Shown: one piece after another, positions 50,659-59,642 of the stretch
How positions within the stretch are numbered: position 1 is the stretch's first letter
Layout: every line of letters starts with the position of its first letter
DNA from: Gemmatimonadota bacterium
GTDB lineage: Bacteria; Latescibacterota; UBA2968; UBA8231
DNA length: 64,000 nucleotides
Direction of reading: 5' to 3'
Assembly: GCA_018672475.1 (NCBI GenBank)
Contig: JABHFS010000004.1
Span: 1 to 64,000 of the forward strand
Translations under genes and position numbers: made by a program
Notes under the pieces: model-generated
Databases searched by the model: none
What the model was told of the DNA's origin: nothing
What the model saw: only the letters and a program-made list of their open reading frames with translations

Positions 50659-51396
50659 TTAGATCGCCCAGTAGTGCCACAAGTCTTCCGGGATCTCGTA
50701 GCGCATCACCTCGCGTTCGGCGTAATGCCAGCGGGCAAAAAGCCCCAGTCGCGGATTCGCGCGAATATTTGCCGAACCGGTATGGCACATAAAACTGTGC
50801 CACAGAATCACGTCGCCCGCCTCCGCCACAAACTGCTCCGGCCCCTGCGGGGAACGGTCCGAGAACAAACCCCACTGCCGCGATTCCCAGTCTTCCCGCT
50901 TGGTGAAACTACCGTCGATCTGGTCGGGAAACTCGCGGAAAAAATCGTGCACCGACAAGTGGCTCTGCGGCCAATAGGTAAAAGCGCCGCCCTGCCCCTC
51001 GACCTCATCGAGATAGGCCGTCGCGCCGAGCATAAAACCGCCACTCCACCCATTCGGCCCATAACCATCGATGTGCCCCTGGCCCGGCCAATCCCATGTC
51101 GACTCTTTTTTTGGCCACTGCACCAACAACGACCCACCCCCCCCGACAAACAGCCCACCGCCCAATTGCTCGACCACCGCCTGCATCTGCGGTAATTGCC
51201 CAAAGGCCGGATCAACGGCAAAATCATCGATCACATAGCTGTCCGGCCAACTCGCAGGATCTTGCGAATCAGCGCCGACATGCGTCCAAAACTGCCCCCG
51301 CCAAACAGCCATCTGTTCCGTCTCGACAAAGCCCTTCAGGATCAAATAACCCTGGGTCTTGAAAAAGTCGATTTGGCTTTTGTGCAACACCGTCAA
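50659..51396 (-). CDS. PhyH-like Fe(II)/2-oxoglutarate oxygenase 4
   Basis: 245 residues from a TTG start with GGGAG 7 nt upstream. Iron ligands are GQGHIDGYGP (His-x-Asp) and ILWHSFMCHTGSANI (His); the domain is compact compared with PhyH 1. Also YLDEVEGQGGAFTYWPQSHL is the conserved strand before the distal His. It is transcribed separately from any operon: its start is 80 bp from the stop of the diadenylate cyclase gene, on the same strand. Confidence 0.87.
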   Translation of the reverse strand: MTVLHKSQIDFFKTQGYLILKGFVETEQMAVWRGQFWTHVGADSQDPASWPDSYVIDDFAVDPAFGQLPQMQAVVEQLGGGLFVGGGGSLLVQWPKKESTWDWPGQGHIDGYGPNGWSGGFMLGATAYLDEVEGQGGAFTYWPQSHLSVHDFFREFPDQIDGSFTKREDWESRQWGLFSDRSPQGPEQFVAEAGDVILWHSFMCHTGSANIRANPRLGLFARWHYAEREVMRYEIPEDLWHYWAI

Positions 51397-51479
51397 GTCG
51401 ATTCTCCCGATAGCGATTCTATGGTTTGCAAAACGGCTTTCAGATAACCCAAATCATACACCCGACCCCTTGTGCCCCC

Positions 51480-52637
51480 TCATTGTTCTTTGCGCACGTG
51501 CAATCGTACTTTTTTCGGGTTAATATCAACAACAACCAGATCCGTCTCGTGGTTTATCGATTCAACAGAGACCTCAAATGTCCGCCGCCCTAGCTCAATT
51601 AATTTGGCGTCGACATCGAGCTGCAAACGAAAATCCGCTGCCGTCGCCAATACCATCGCCCGCCGCGGCCCAACCACCGTCACTTCCACCGTCGCGGGTT
51701 TGACGCCTTCCAGCACATACCCCTTGGGCATCTGCTCCACCTCGACTGAGACCTCGTGCGCCACCACTTCCTCCGCCGCACCCGGCACCAATACCAGCCA
51801 AGCACCCGAGGCCAGCGCAAAAGACAACAACCCCTCCACCAACCGCCGCCCCAGCCACCGCCACTCGATCCCACCGGGCTTCGCCAAGGCTCCCGTGCGC
51901 TGCAGATGATCCTGCACCCGGTCCGACAATTCGCCCGGATCGGCCAAGATCTCCAGCCGCCCCTGCACCGCAATGCCAATCGTCCCGCGCTCCTCCGATA
52001 CCACCAGACACAAAGCGTCGCTGCGTTCGGCAAGCCCCAAAGCCGCCGCATGCCGCGTGCCGCCCGGCCCCAACTCCTCGCGATTTTCGGACAAAGGCAA
52101 GTGCACCGCAAAGCGCTCCAGCCGATTGTCGCGCATGACCAACGCGCCATCGTGACCCGCCGAACCCGCGTCAAAAAGGCTGTCGAGCAGCTCCTCGCTG
52201 ATCGTCGCATCCAACGCGACGCCCCCCTGCAAGTGCCGCTCCACCGGCTCGCGCCCCGGCAACACGATCAAGGCTCCGCGCCGCTTCTGGGCCAATAGAT
52301 GCAACCCGCGCACCAGCACCGCCAAGCTGCCCTCACCCGGCCGCGATGCCTTGCGCCGCAAACCCAACGCCGCGATCTGCTCGAAAAGTCGACGCAGATC
52401 GTCCTGAAAAACCACCACCAGCAGAACCACCAAAACCGCGAAAAAACCCTGGAATATCCACGCCGTCAACTGCAACTCGAATTGCCGCGCCATCAGATAG
52501 AAGGCACCCAGAAAGGCCAGGCCGATAAGCGCCATGCGCGCGTGTACCCGGCGAGTCCAGGCGACCAGCCCCCACAGCAACAGGCCAACAACGGCGATGT
52601 CAACAAAATCAGTAGGTGCGATATCTAATAGAGGCAT
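51480..52637 (-). CDS. CdaA-type diadenylate cyclase fused to a YbbR (CdaR)-like domain
   Basis: I use the ATG at 52637 (MPLLDIAPTDFVDIAVVG), giving 385 residues. Three membrane helices (about 12-100) precede FQDDLRRLFEQI and the DAC domain. Motifs are DGALVMRDNRLERFAVHLP (DGA) and GTRHAAALGLAERSDA, where the usual RHR triplet is RHA, then VVSEERGTIGIAV. After about residue 262 comes a new membrane helix (LLSFALASGAWLVLVPG) and a YbbR-like beta domain (EVEQMPKGYVLEGVKPATVE ... VRLHVRKEQ). CdaA makes c-di-AMP; CdaR, normally a separate gene, regulates it. Fusing them is unusual. Confidence 0.82.
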   Translation of the reverse strand: MPLLDIAPTDFVDIAVVGLLLWGLVAWTRRVHARMALIGLAFLGAFYLMARQFELQLTAWIFQGFFAVLVVLLVVVFQDDLRRLFEQIAALGLRRKASRPGEGSLAVLVRGLHLLAQKRRGALIVLPGREPVERHLQGGVALDATISEELLDSLFDAGSAGHDGALVMRDNRLERFAVHLPLSENREELGPGGTRHAAALGLAERSDALCLVVSEERGTIGIAVQGRLEILADPGELSDRVQDHLQRTGALAKPGGIEWRWLGRRLVEGLLSFALASGAWLVLVPGAAEEVVAHEVSVEVEQMPKGYVLEGVKPATVEVTVVGPRRAMVLATAADFRLQLDVDAKLIELGRRTFEVSVESINHETDLVVVDINPKKVRLHVRKEQ

Positions 52638-52780
52638 ACCCAAGAATAACTTGCTCGCCGAAGGGGAACAAACAGAACGAAAGGAGTCGGAGAAAAGAAA
52701 TAGATCTACACCCGAAGACACGCAATAGACGTTGCTGGACGCGCCCCCACATTTAAAGGTCCTTCGACCCTCCATAGGAT

Positions 52781-52924
52781 AGCGCAGGGTCGGGGGGCTG
52801 TCGCAGGGCAAAGCCTCCCCAAGGCCTTATGGTTAAAATCTATCGCCCCACACCGCCGCTGCGACTTCCCGCAAGCCAGATAGGGCCGCCTTAGCTTTGC
52901 CCGAAGACCGCCCCCCGACCCGCA
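52781..52924. repeat. Structured intergenic repeat, copy D
   Basis: GGGTCGGGGGGC (52786-52797) pairs perfectly with GCCCCCCGACCC (52909-52920), and GGGCAAAGC (52805-52813) with GCTTTGCCC (52893-52901). The 3' flank GCCCGAAGACCGCCCCCCGA parallels GCCCGGAGACGCACCCCGA of copy B. The core is diverged from B and C. It separates the diadenylate cyclase from PhyH 5. Confidence 0.6.
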
Positions 52925-52960
52925 ACGTGAGACACCCCCCCAAAAAACAATCGCTACTCG

Positions 52961-53710
52961 CTACTCGCCCCCAGGAAACGCTGCCATATACGCCTTAGTC
53001 CGCTCATTCAACACCCCATAAAAACCCCGCGTCTCCTCATCCCCACTATCGCGCCAAAACGCCGCCGGAATACTCGAATCATTCGCCAACGGCGCGCGAT
53101 CTCTGTGCCCGTAATAAATCTGTACCGTCCGCCGGTCGGCCCTTGTCGGACGCGTCGTCGCCGTATGCATAACCGCCACGTTGAACAGCGCGCACGTGCC
53201 CGCCGGTCCGTGCAAATGATACTGCCCGCCCCGTTGTAGCTGCTCGTCGCGGTCCTGTAACACCGGCTGTTCTAGCGATTCCGGCGATATCGAGAAACAA
53301 TGTGTGCCCTCGTCGACGTCAGACAGGTAGACCATCAACTGGATATAGTCCATTCTAAACGGATGCTCATCCAAATGCGGTTTGTCGCGGTGCCAACCCT
53401 GGTGCAACTCGCCCTCATAAGCCTGCATCAACCGCAACCCGATCTCGCCAAAACACAGCGGCCCGCCCATTAATTCTTCGATGGTCGGATAGATCTTCGG
53501 ATGGCGGATTAACTCGTCGACTTGCGGCGACGTGATCAGCGCCTCGTAATTGGCCTGCTGATGGTGGCCGTAATGGTGCCAGAAATAGGGGTATTGCTCC
53601 CGATCTCCGTCGAACATTTCGCGGAAATATTTCAAGTCCTCACCGTCTAAAACCTGCCCCATATTGAGAAAGCCGTTGGTAGCAAAAAAATCGCGATCGG
53701 CCTGGTCCAT
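52961..53710 (-). CDS. PhyH-like Fe(II)/2-oxoglutarate oxygenase 5
   Basis: 249 residues. Iron ligands GWHRDKPHLDEH (His-x-Asp) and FNVAVMHTATTRP (His), cosubstrate Arg in DRRTVQIYYGHRD. Its front DQADRDFFATNGFLNMGQVL is standard. ACAGGAGAGG precedes the ATG. It is divergent from PhyH 6, with 126 bp between, an arrangement suited to shared regulation. Confidence 0.87.
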   Translation of the reverse strand: MDQADRDFFATNGFLNMGQVLDGEDLKYFREMFDGDREQYPYFWHHYGHHQQANYEALITSPQVDELIRHPKIYPTIEELMGGPLCFGEIGLRLMQAYEGELHQGWHRDKPHLDEHPFRMDYIQLMVYLSDVDEGTHCFSISPESLEQPVLQDRDEQLQRGGQYHLHGPAGTCALFNVAVMHTATTRPTRADRRTVQIYYGHRDRAPLANDSSIPAAFWRDSGDEETRGFYGVLNERTKAYMAAFPGGE

Positions 53711-53836
53711 TAGATCCTCTCCTGTATAACATTACAGAAATAAAAGAATATTATCTTACGCCGGAAACCAACTCCGAGCCGGTTGTCCGCCCACCGAACG
53801 GTCCATACCTTAATAGCTAACAGGAGTTAGCGCCAC

Positions 53837-54592
53837 ATGCAAAAAAATGCGCCACTGACATCGCAGCAAATAGAGCATTTCAAGAACCAGGGCTATCTCG
53901 TCTGCGAACAAGCCTTCAGCTCGACCGAAATCGCCGCCTTCGCCACCGCCTATGATGAGTGCCTCGACGCACTGCGGACCGCGGACCGACTCAACAATAT
54001 CCGCCAAGGCCAACTCGACGACGGCACCCCGACCCAGGTGCACCAAATTCGTTGCGCCCACCTCGCCCACCCGCTCTTTAACGACTTAATCCACGACCCG
54101 CGCATCCTCGATCCGGTCGAAATTCTTATAGGCCCGAGCCTCAAACTAATCCTCTGCCAGGGCCTGCACAAACCACCGCATACCGGTGGCGCGATCGACT
54201 GGCACCAGGACGACTACTACTTTCGCATCGACAAAATGAACGCCGTCGTTTCCTGTTGGATCGCATTTGACCAAGCGACCGTCGACAGCGGCTGCATGTG
54301 GGTCATTCCCGGAGCACACACTCAGCTCTGGCCGCACGAAAGCCTCGAATCACCGGGCTATCGCATGCTCGGCGCCGACGAGAGCAAAGCCACTCCACTC
54401 GAACTGTCCGCCGGGCGATTTATGTTCCACCACGGCGCCACGCCCCATCGCACACTGGCCAATACCACCGACAACCCGCGTCGCGCCCTGGCCATCCACT
54501 ATATGGACGCCACCGCCCATACGCTGGACGGCAACCGCGAAGCCGAACCGCCCGAAAACATGCCGATCGTGCGCGGGGCATCCGCCGGGTAG
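53837..54592 (+). CDS. PhyH-like Fe(II)/2-oxoglutarate oxygenase 6
   Basis: 251 residues. Iron ligands IDWHQDDYYF (His-x-Asp) and HHGATPHRTLANT (His), Arg in PRRALAIHYM. N-terminus LTSQQIEHFKNQGYLVCEQA. AGGAG lies 9 nt before the ATG. Convergent with the hydroxypyruvate isomerase-like gene, with a terminator between. Confidence 0.88.
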   Translation: MQKNAPLTSQQIEHFKNQGYLVCEQAFSSTEIAAFATAYDECLDALRTADRLNNIRQGQLDDGTPTQVHQIRCAHLAHPLFNDLIHDPRILDPVEILIGPSLKLILCQGLHKPPHTGGAIDWHQDDYYFRIDKMNAVVSCWIAFDQATVDSGCMWVIPGAHTQLWPHESLESPGYRMLGADESKATPLELSAGRFMFHHGATPHRTLANTTDNPRRALAIHYMDATAHTLDGNREAEPPENMPIVRGASAG

Positions 54593-54601
54593 GGCACTTG
54601 T

Positions 54602-54632
54602 CAAAAAATGCGGATTTTCGCGCAGTTTTTTG
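54602..54632. terminator. Bidirectional terminator
   Basis: CAAAAAATGCG (54602-54612), loop GATTTTCG, CGCAGTTTTTTG (54621-54632): GC core with A- and T-tracts on either side. It sits between convergent genes. Confidence 0.6.
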
Positions 54633-54635
54633 CCG

Positions 54636-55406
54636 CTATACGTCGCAGAGCTCGAACGCCTGCCTGAGCGCCGGCACTACCTCGCCCTTGGGTTTAAACT
54701 CGTGCCCGACATAACCCTCATAGTCCGTCGCGGCGATTGCCGCGCATATCGCCGCGTAGTTCAACTCCTGCTGATCATCTAAATCATTGCGCCCCGGATT
54801 ACCCGCCGTATGAAAATGACCGAATGCCGCGCTATGTTCTGTGATCGTGCGGATCACGTCGCCCTCCATGATCTGCATATGGTAGATGTCGTAGAGCAAC
54901 TTGACCCGCGGGCTGCCCACCCGCGCGACAACTTCGAGACCCCAGTCGGTGAAGTCGCACTGATACCCCGCGTGATCAACCTTGGAATTGAGTAGTTCTA
55001 TATTCAAGTTGATCCCTTTTTCCTCGGCATAAGACGAAACGCGGAGGATCCCGTCGACCGTGTTCTCAATCGCCTCCTCCTCCTCCATACCCTCGACGCG
55101 ATTGCCGCTAAAACAGATCAACCCACCCACGCCGTACTCGGCGGCGAAATCGATCGATTCGCGCAATTCCACCTCGATCCGGTCGTGGTTTTCGGGCTTG
55201 TTAAGCCCGTCGGGCAACGAGCCGTGGCCGATCATACTGACCACTTTTAAACCGTGGCCGGCCGCCTCCGCACACAGCGCGGAAAAATCGTCGTCGCGGC
55301 CCCAGACCTCGATGGCTGGATAACCGATGGCGGCAATTTCCCGCAATAATTCGCCGCGATCCATCGGCGGCAAAATCGGCAGGCATACAGACTGCTTTAT
55401 GGGCAT
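54636..55406 (-). CDS. Hydroxypyruvate isomerase-like TIM-barrel protein
   Basis: Start ATG 55406 with AAGGG 9 nt upstream; 256 residues. MPIKQSVCLPILPPMDRGEL opens the barrel; metal ligands in LNIELLNSKVDHAGYQ (Glu), LLYDIYHMQIMEGD (Asp, His) and FGHFHTAGNPGRND (His), with a late YEGYVGHEFKPKGE (Glu). This is the Hyi/xylose-isomerase-like arrangement. In the family it interconverts hydroxypyruvate and tartronate semialdehyde; close relatives act on other keto sugars. Confidence 0.85.
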   Translation of the reverse strand: MPIKQSVCLPILPPMDRGELLREIAAIGYPAIEVWGRDDDFSALCAEAAGHGLKVVSMIGHGSLPDGLNKPENHDRIEVELRESIDFAAEYGVGGLICFSGNRVEGMEEEEAIENTVDGILRVSSYAEEKGINLNIELLNSKVDHAGYQCDFTDWGLEVVARVGSPRVKLLYDIYHMQIMEGDVIRTITEHSAAFGHFHTAGNPGRNDLDDQQELNYAAICAAIAATDYEGYVGHEFKPKGEVVPALRQAFELCDV

Positions 55407-55624
55407 AATTGATTCCCTTTTAAATTTTCTAAACGGCTCCAGTCGAGGACTGCGAAACAGCGAAGGCAATTAGCCGTCCTGCTGCTGTCGCGCAACTTCC
55501 GTAGTTCGGCGTTGATAGCGTGGATACAAGCGAAGAGATCCTTGATCAAACCCGTCTGCATACGAATACCCACATCGGGATCGCGGTCGAAGAGCTCCAC
55601 CCAGACCTCCTGCGCCAGAAACAT
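55397..55624 (-). pseudogene. C-terminal piece of a cyclic-nucleotide-binding-like domain
   Basis: The 75-codon frame reads LAQEVWVELFDRDPDVGIRM and QTGLIKDLFACIHAINAELR, the last two helices of a Crp-type sensor domain (E...L...P..G.......L...L...NA.L). The N-terminal beta-roll is missing and the tail overlaps the isomerase start. Upstream stop codons rule out a longer gene. A fossil of a regulator or signalling protein. Confidence 0.4.
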
Positions 55625-55682
55625 TAGCGCGCATTCCTCCTTGCGCCACTACCCGCGTAGACTGCGGCTGCCCGGTAACACC

Positions 55683-57488
55683 CTATCGATACGTTATCCC
55701 CTCGCCGTGCCAGGGCATGCGAAAACTAGGCTGCTGGCCATAGCGCCGCATCTCCAGCGACAATTCAATCTGACTGGCCGGCTCTAGTTCCACTTGAAAA
55801 TACGTATCATCGACGGACAAGACTTCATCACCAGCCCGCACTTCGGTAAAACAATGCTCACCAAAACTGCCCGCGCCAATAATCACATGACGTACCTGAC
55901 TCGGGCTCAAATTCACCAAGGTCAGATCGACACTCTGTTCAGCAAGCCCGGTTACCAGTGCCGCCACATCCTGCGGCAACCCCGGTCTTTGCGCCACCCC
56001 GTCAAAATAACGCACCCGCCCCTGCGCCAACCCACCCCAGTAGATCGTCTGCGGAGCGCCGGTCGTCAGTTGCACTAGCGCCTCGGTCACCACAGGATTT
56101 ACCTGTTGCCACCAGTGCACGTCGAGCTTCGTGAGATCCTGCTCGTCGCGAATGACCTTGTCGATGCGATCGCAGACCTCGCGATAATTGGCCTGTAAGA
56201 TCTGCTCGGGGTAGTCGGGCAACTCGCCGGCGAGAAAACGGGTCCAGGCCCGACAATCGAGCGAGCGCGGCCCCCGCTGTTCCAACGCCGTCCACTCGTC
56301 CTCAGTACCCCGCCGCAATCGCTCCATCCGCTGCCAGTCGCCCTCCTGCATCGACGCGCACCACAGGTGGATCGGCCCATCCGAATTGATCGGCTGGTAC
56401 TCACCCCAACCCTCATCGGTATGTTTGTAGGGCACCAACAACCGGCCGCCTTCTTCGCGGCCGTGCTCGACCAGGCAATCCAGGTGCATGCGCAACAGCT
56501 CCAGATACTCGACCTTGCCCGTCACCAATACCGCCGCCTCCACCGCTGCGGTCATCGAGCAGATCATCATATTGTGGCCATAACGCCCGGTCCAACCATA
56601 GAGCCCGCCCCACCACTGCCCCTCGCGCAACTCGCCGACGATGCCGTTCGGGCCAATATTGTCGGGCACGATGCGGCCATTAGCCACCGTCCGCTCGATC
56701 CAGGCCCCGACATATTCTTCGATCCAGTTTTTGTATTTTTCCGCGCCAGTGTGCAAATAGGCCGTCGCCACCAACACCACCACACCGAGATTGACCGTCA
56801 CATCCCCATTCATCACGACCCGATCAAAACACGCCTCGACCTGCCGCACCGTCTCGGGATCTTTCGCCCAATCCTCGGGCAGCGCAAGACCAGGCCCCAG
56901 CGTCGCGTGCCCGTATTCGATATCGTAATGGATCTCACCCGGCCGCATATTGAACAACGGGCCCTTGCTGCCGCTGCACGGCGAGCGCACAATACGATGC
57001 TGCGGATCGTAGTTCGGCACGCCCGAATCCTCGTTGAGATACCAACCAGCAAAGCGCTCCGCCCGCCGGACCGTCTCGCGATTGCTCGGATCGGCCATGC
57101 CCAGATGGTAAAAATAGATATAGTTTTCGGCGTTGTGGAACCAGTCGTCGTCGTTGACGAATTCATTGGTTACGCGACCGTAGTCGTGCGTGAGCTGACG
57201 GGTGATCGCGTTCCATTCTTCCAGCGCTTTAGTGCCCGTATACTCGCTGCCGCCCAGCGCGTAATAGTGCGGCCAGTTGAAAAAGGCCTCGTAGAGATCG
57301 TCGGCCCAGACCCCATCGCCGGGATACTCCTGCATCCAGATCAGCGCCCCGCCGGGTCGGGTGTACTTTTCGAGAAAAACCGGCGCCGCCTCGTCAATGG
57401 CGTCGATCAGCCGCCGCTCTAACACCGCCCACAGCGGCGGAGTGGTGCGTTGGGTAGCTCTGATGGTTTTGCGTGACTGCTCTGTCAT
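55683..57488 (-). CDS. Uncharacterised (alpha/alpha)-barrel protein
   Basis: 601 residues from the ATG at 57488 (the frame to 57506 adds six). No signal peptide. The N-terminal two thirds is rich in aromatic helices: GGALIWMQEYPGDGVWADDL, YEAFFNWPHYYALGGS, DDDWFHNAENYIYFYHLGMA, WWGGLYGWTGRYGHNM. This is characteristic of (alpha/alpha)6 barrels of glycosyl hydrolases or epimerases. The last 120 residues are beta-rich. No family named with confidence. It might act on a sugar polymer with the adjacent isomerases. Confidence 0.6.
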   Translation of the reverse strand: MTEQSRKTIRATQRTTPPLWAVLERRLIDAIDEAAPVFLEKYTRPGGALIWMQEYPGDGVWADDLYEAFFNWPHYYALGGSEYTGTKALEEWNAITRQLTHDYGRVTNEFVNDDDWFHNAENYIYFYHLGMADPSNRETVRRAERFAGWYLNEDSGVPNYDPQHRIVRSPCSGSKGPLFNMRPGEIHYDIEYGHATLGPGLALPEDWAKDPETVRQVEACFDRVVMNGDVTVNLGVVVLVATAYLHTGAEKYKNWIEEYVGAWIERTVANGRIVPDNIGPNGIVGELREGQWWGGLYGWTGRYGHNMMICSMTAAVEAAVLVTGKVEYLELLRMHLDCLVEHGREEGGRLLVPYKHTDEGWGEYQPINSDGPIHLWCASMQEGDWQRMERLRRGTEDEWTALEQRGPRSLDCRAWTRFLAGELPDYPEQILQANYREVCDRIDKVIRDEQDLTKLDVHWWQQVNPVVTEALVQLTTGAPQTIYWGGLAQGRVRYFDGVAQRPGLPQDVAALVTGLAEQSVDLTLVNLSPSQVRHVIIGAGSFGEHCFTEVRAGDEVLSVDDTYFQVELEPASQIELSLEMRRYGQQPSFRMPWHGEGITYR

Positions 57489-57559
57489 TTTCCTATGGCC
57501 TTTCAAAAGCTAGACGAACTATTCGTGGGATAAACACAAGCCAGCTAATACGAATTTTA

Positions 57560-57896
57560 TCATTCTGCCCACAACACCGCAATCACCTGCAACGCCCATA
57601 ACGCCCCCTGCCGAATCACGCGGCCGATGCGCCTGCCCCTCCCGCAACACCGGTACCGCCCCTTCACCAACCTCAATTACTCGTTCGACTAAATCTTCAT
57701 ACTGCTGCGAGCGATCCAACCGAATCAACCCCCCCACCCAATACCCCAACAACTGCTCGCTATCGGGTGCCTGTCGCCGAGTGTAATCATAGCGGTTCAG
57801 CCGCGCCCGCCCCCCTGGATCGGTTGCTGAAAAGATACGCTCGCTCCGCTAGTAAGCCATAAAGATCACTGGCCAGCGCCCGTTGATCAAAATGCA
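57560..57896 (-). pseudogene. Degraded HEAT-repeat-type gene
   Basis: On the minus strand HFDQRALASDLYGLLAERAY, then a frame change to GGRARLNRYDYTRRQAPDSE, QLLGYWVGGLIRLDRSQQYE and LVERVIEVGEGAVPVLREGQ; a further frame change follows in a Gly/Val-rich end. The VGEGAVPVL signature is that of PBS-lyase HEAT repeats. At least two frameshifts are needed, so it is a fossil. Confidence 0.45.
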
Positions 57897-58095
57897 AATC
57901 ACCACGATGCCCGACCGGCGCAGTCGCTACCGTTTCAAACAATGGCAGGAAAGTGTACCGGAACCAGCAGCCTGGGATATCGAAGGATTTGAAGTGGATG
58001 ACGATCCATCGGGGTCTTTATGCCTGGTGCCGCACAATCCCAACGTGACTTTGCATACGGTAAGTATCGAAAAAATAACCGCACCGACAAAGTAA
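57890..58095 (+). pseudogene. Fragment of a secreted beta-sandwich (laminin-G/DUF1080-like) protein
   Basis: The frame ends RYRFKQWQESVPEPAAWDIE, GFEVDDDPSGSLCLVPHNPN and VTLHTVSIEKI. The closing ...GS..L..HN..VTF..V.V motif is typical of the last strands of concanavalin-like domains. The upstream part is missing. It overlaps the HEAT fossil by a few bases. Confidence 0.4.
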
Positions 58096-58192
58096 AACGC
58101 GTGAGGTCTTTCATACCGCGACGGCTTGCTGCACCGACAGAAGCCGAGAGAATATAACCCGATACACCGGCTAGCGGAGCAAAGGCACCTAT

Positions 58193-59023
58193 CTACTGAT
58201 ACGTGGCCAGCGCGCGCTCATCGCCAATTTCAGCCAGTATCTTCTGCATGCCCGCAAGATTTTCCCGCAAGCTGATCTCGGCATCGATCTCCGGCCGGTG
58301 GTCAATAAGGCCAATGGGGCCACCATAGCCTGAATCGGCGACCATCTGCAGGATCTCGCGATCCCGTTCGCCCGTGCCCAGCGGCAGGATCTTCGGCCCC
58401 TGCGGTGTCATGCCGTTGAGATTGACGCTCGTCAGATACGGCTGCATCGCCGTAAACGCGTCGGGCATCAGATCCAACTGATCGTGCCCATGAAAGAAAT
58501 TGTAGACGATGCCGACATTATCCACTTCGACGCGTTTAACCACCTCCACCATCGTCGCCGGCTCTCCGCCCCAACTACCGTGGTTATACATACCATATGT
58601 ACAGCCGCGCTCGTTGAAGACCTTAGCGAGGACCTCGACTTGCGCGGCGGCGGCGTCATAACGCGCATTCACATCGGCGATTTGTTGCAAGTCATCACCG
58701 ACCAGCATCTTCCACATCTCGATCTTTAGGTCGTTGCGCTCGACAAACTCCAATGCCGCGCGCAAATGCGGATCCTCCCACACACCCTGCTCGTCCTTAG
58801 GAAAACCGCCCGACAGCCAAAACGCGGTCATTTCAATGCCGTGGTCGCGCAACTGGTGCAGTTCCTCGTCGAAGCTCTTGATATGCTCGTCGCGCCAATC
58901 GTAAGCCAACGCGCGGATACCCAATCGCTGCAGCATCACTGCCCGCTCTTTAGGGCCGCGCTTGCAGGCGTCAAAGGGCACGATACACCAGGCGAGCAGA
59001 TTGTCCTTGGCAAAAACGCTCAT
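58193..59023 (-). CDS. Sugar phosphate isomerase/epimerase-like TIM barrel
   Basis: 276 residues. VEVLAKVFNERGCTYGMYNH, VDNVGIVYNFFHGHDQLDLM and YLTSVNLNGMTPQGPKILPL follow the AP-endonuclease-2-like barrel pattern. The first strand MSVFAKDNLLAWCIVPFD is normal. The metal ligands usual in the family (Glu, Asp, His) are partly replaced: NFFHGHDQL and SVNLNG keep His but lack the Glu of strand 4, so the activity may be altered or lost. AGGAT precedes the ATG. Confidence 0.78.
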   Translation of the reverse strand: MSVFAKDNLLAWCIVPFDACKRGPKERAVMLQRLGIRALAYDWRDEHIKSFDEELHQLRDHGIEMTAFWLSGGFPKDEQGVWEDPHLRAALEFVERNDLKIEMWKMLVGDDLQQIADVNARYDAAAAQVEVLAKVFNERGCTYGMYNHGSWGGEPATMVEVVKRVEVDNVGIVYNFFHGHDQLDLMPDAFTAMQPYLTSVNLNGMTPQGPKILPLGTGERDREILQMVADSGYGGPIGLIDHRPEIDAEISLRENLAGMQKILAEIGDERALATYQ

Positions 59024-59033
59024 AGAGAGATCC

Positions 59034-59292
59034 TTAGGTGAAAGACCGGTTGAAGAGCTCGACGATGGCCTTTTCGCTATTGTCCTTCAATAGACAGGTA
59101 TAGGTCAGGCTGACATCGCCTTTTTTCAGCTCTTCGTGGTTAAGTACTCGTATGCCGCGATCGCGGGCGATACTATGCCCCTCGAAAGTAAAGTTCACCT
59201 CTTCAATACCCAGGCGTTCGGCATTCACTGCCAAACACGGCCTCGGCGCCCCGAGCGCCACCGTTGAACAATATATAATCCTTGGTGTCCAT
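59034..59292 (-). pseudogene. Frameshifted SLOG-type protein (YpsA-like)
   Basis: From the ATG at 59292: MDTKDYILFNGGARGAEAVF, then a frame change at about 59235 to ERLGIEEVNFTFEGHSIARD and RGIRVLNHEELKKGDVSLTY. The GG(A/S)RGAE...GI.E....F.GH pattern is Rossmann-like, as in SLOG proteins. The C-terminus ends early (ELFNRSFT). One frameshift plus truncation makes it inactive. It lies 10 bp upstream of the sugar isomerase gene. Confidence 0.5.
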
Positions 59293-59642
59293 GATGCTCC
59301 TTACAGGTACGGATAAACCCCCGAACGGGTATTCATGAAATTGCCTGCTGGCCGGTTGCCCCTAAAATAGGGCAAAACGACAAAGTGAACAGTAATAGGC
59401 CACGGAGCAAACGTGCCCTATCGCAAACCGCACCAAACCGCACCCGCGAGCCAGGCGCACCGCCCACACCACCATCGGCACGACTTGACCATGCGGACTA
59501 TAAAGTTCTTTATAAAGCGCGCTTTGCATCGGCGATTAACCGATCTTGCTAGCAACATAATAAGTAACGTCGGGCAAGGCCGCACCATCCCCATCTATTT
59601 TATCGCCATATCCCCAATAATCCTATCGCCAAAGGAGCCCCG
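59293..59642. other. 350-bp gap without a recognised feature
   Basis: Apart from the small palindrome ATAAAGTTCTTTAT at about 59500 and a CCAAAGGAG ribosome site before 59643, I see no gene, terminator or repeat. A 98-codon plus-strand frame (59413) is Pro/His-rich and not protein-like. Confidence 0.5.
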
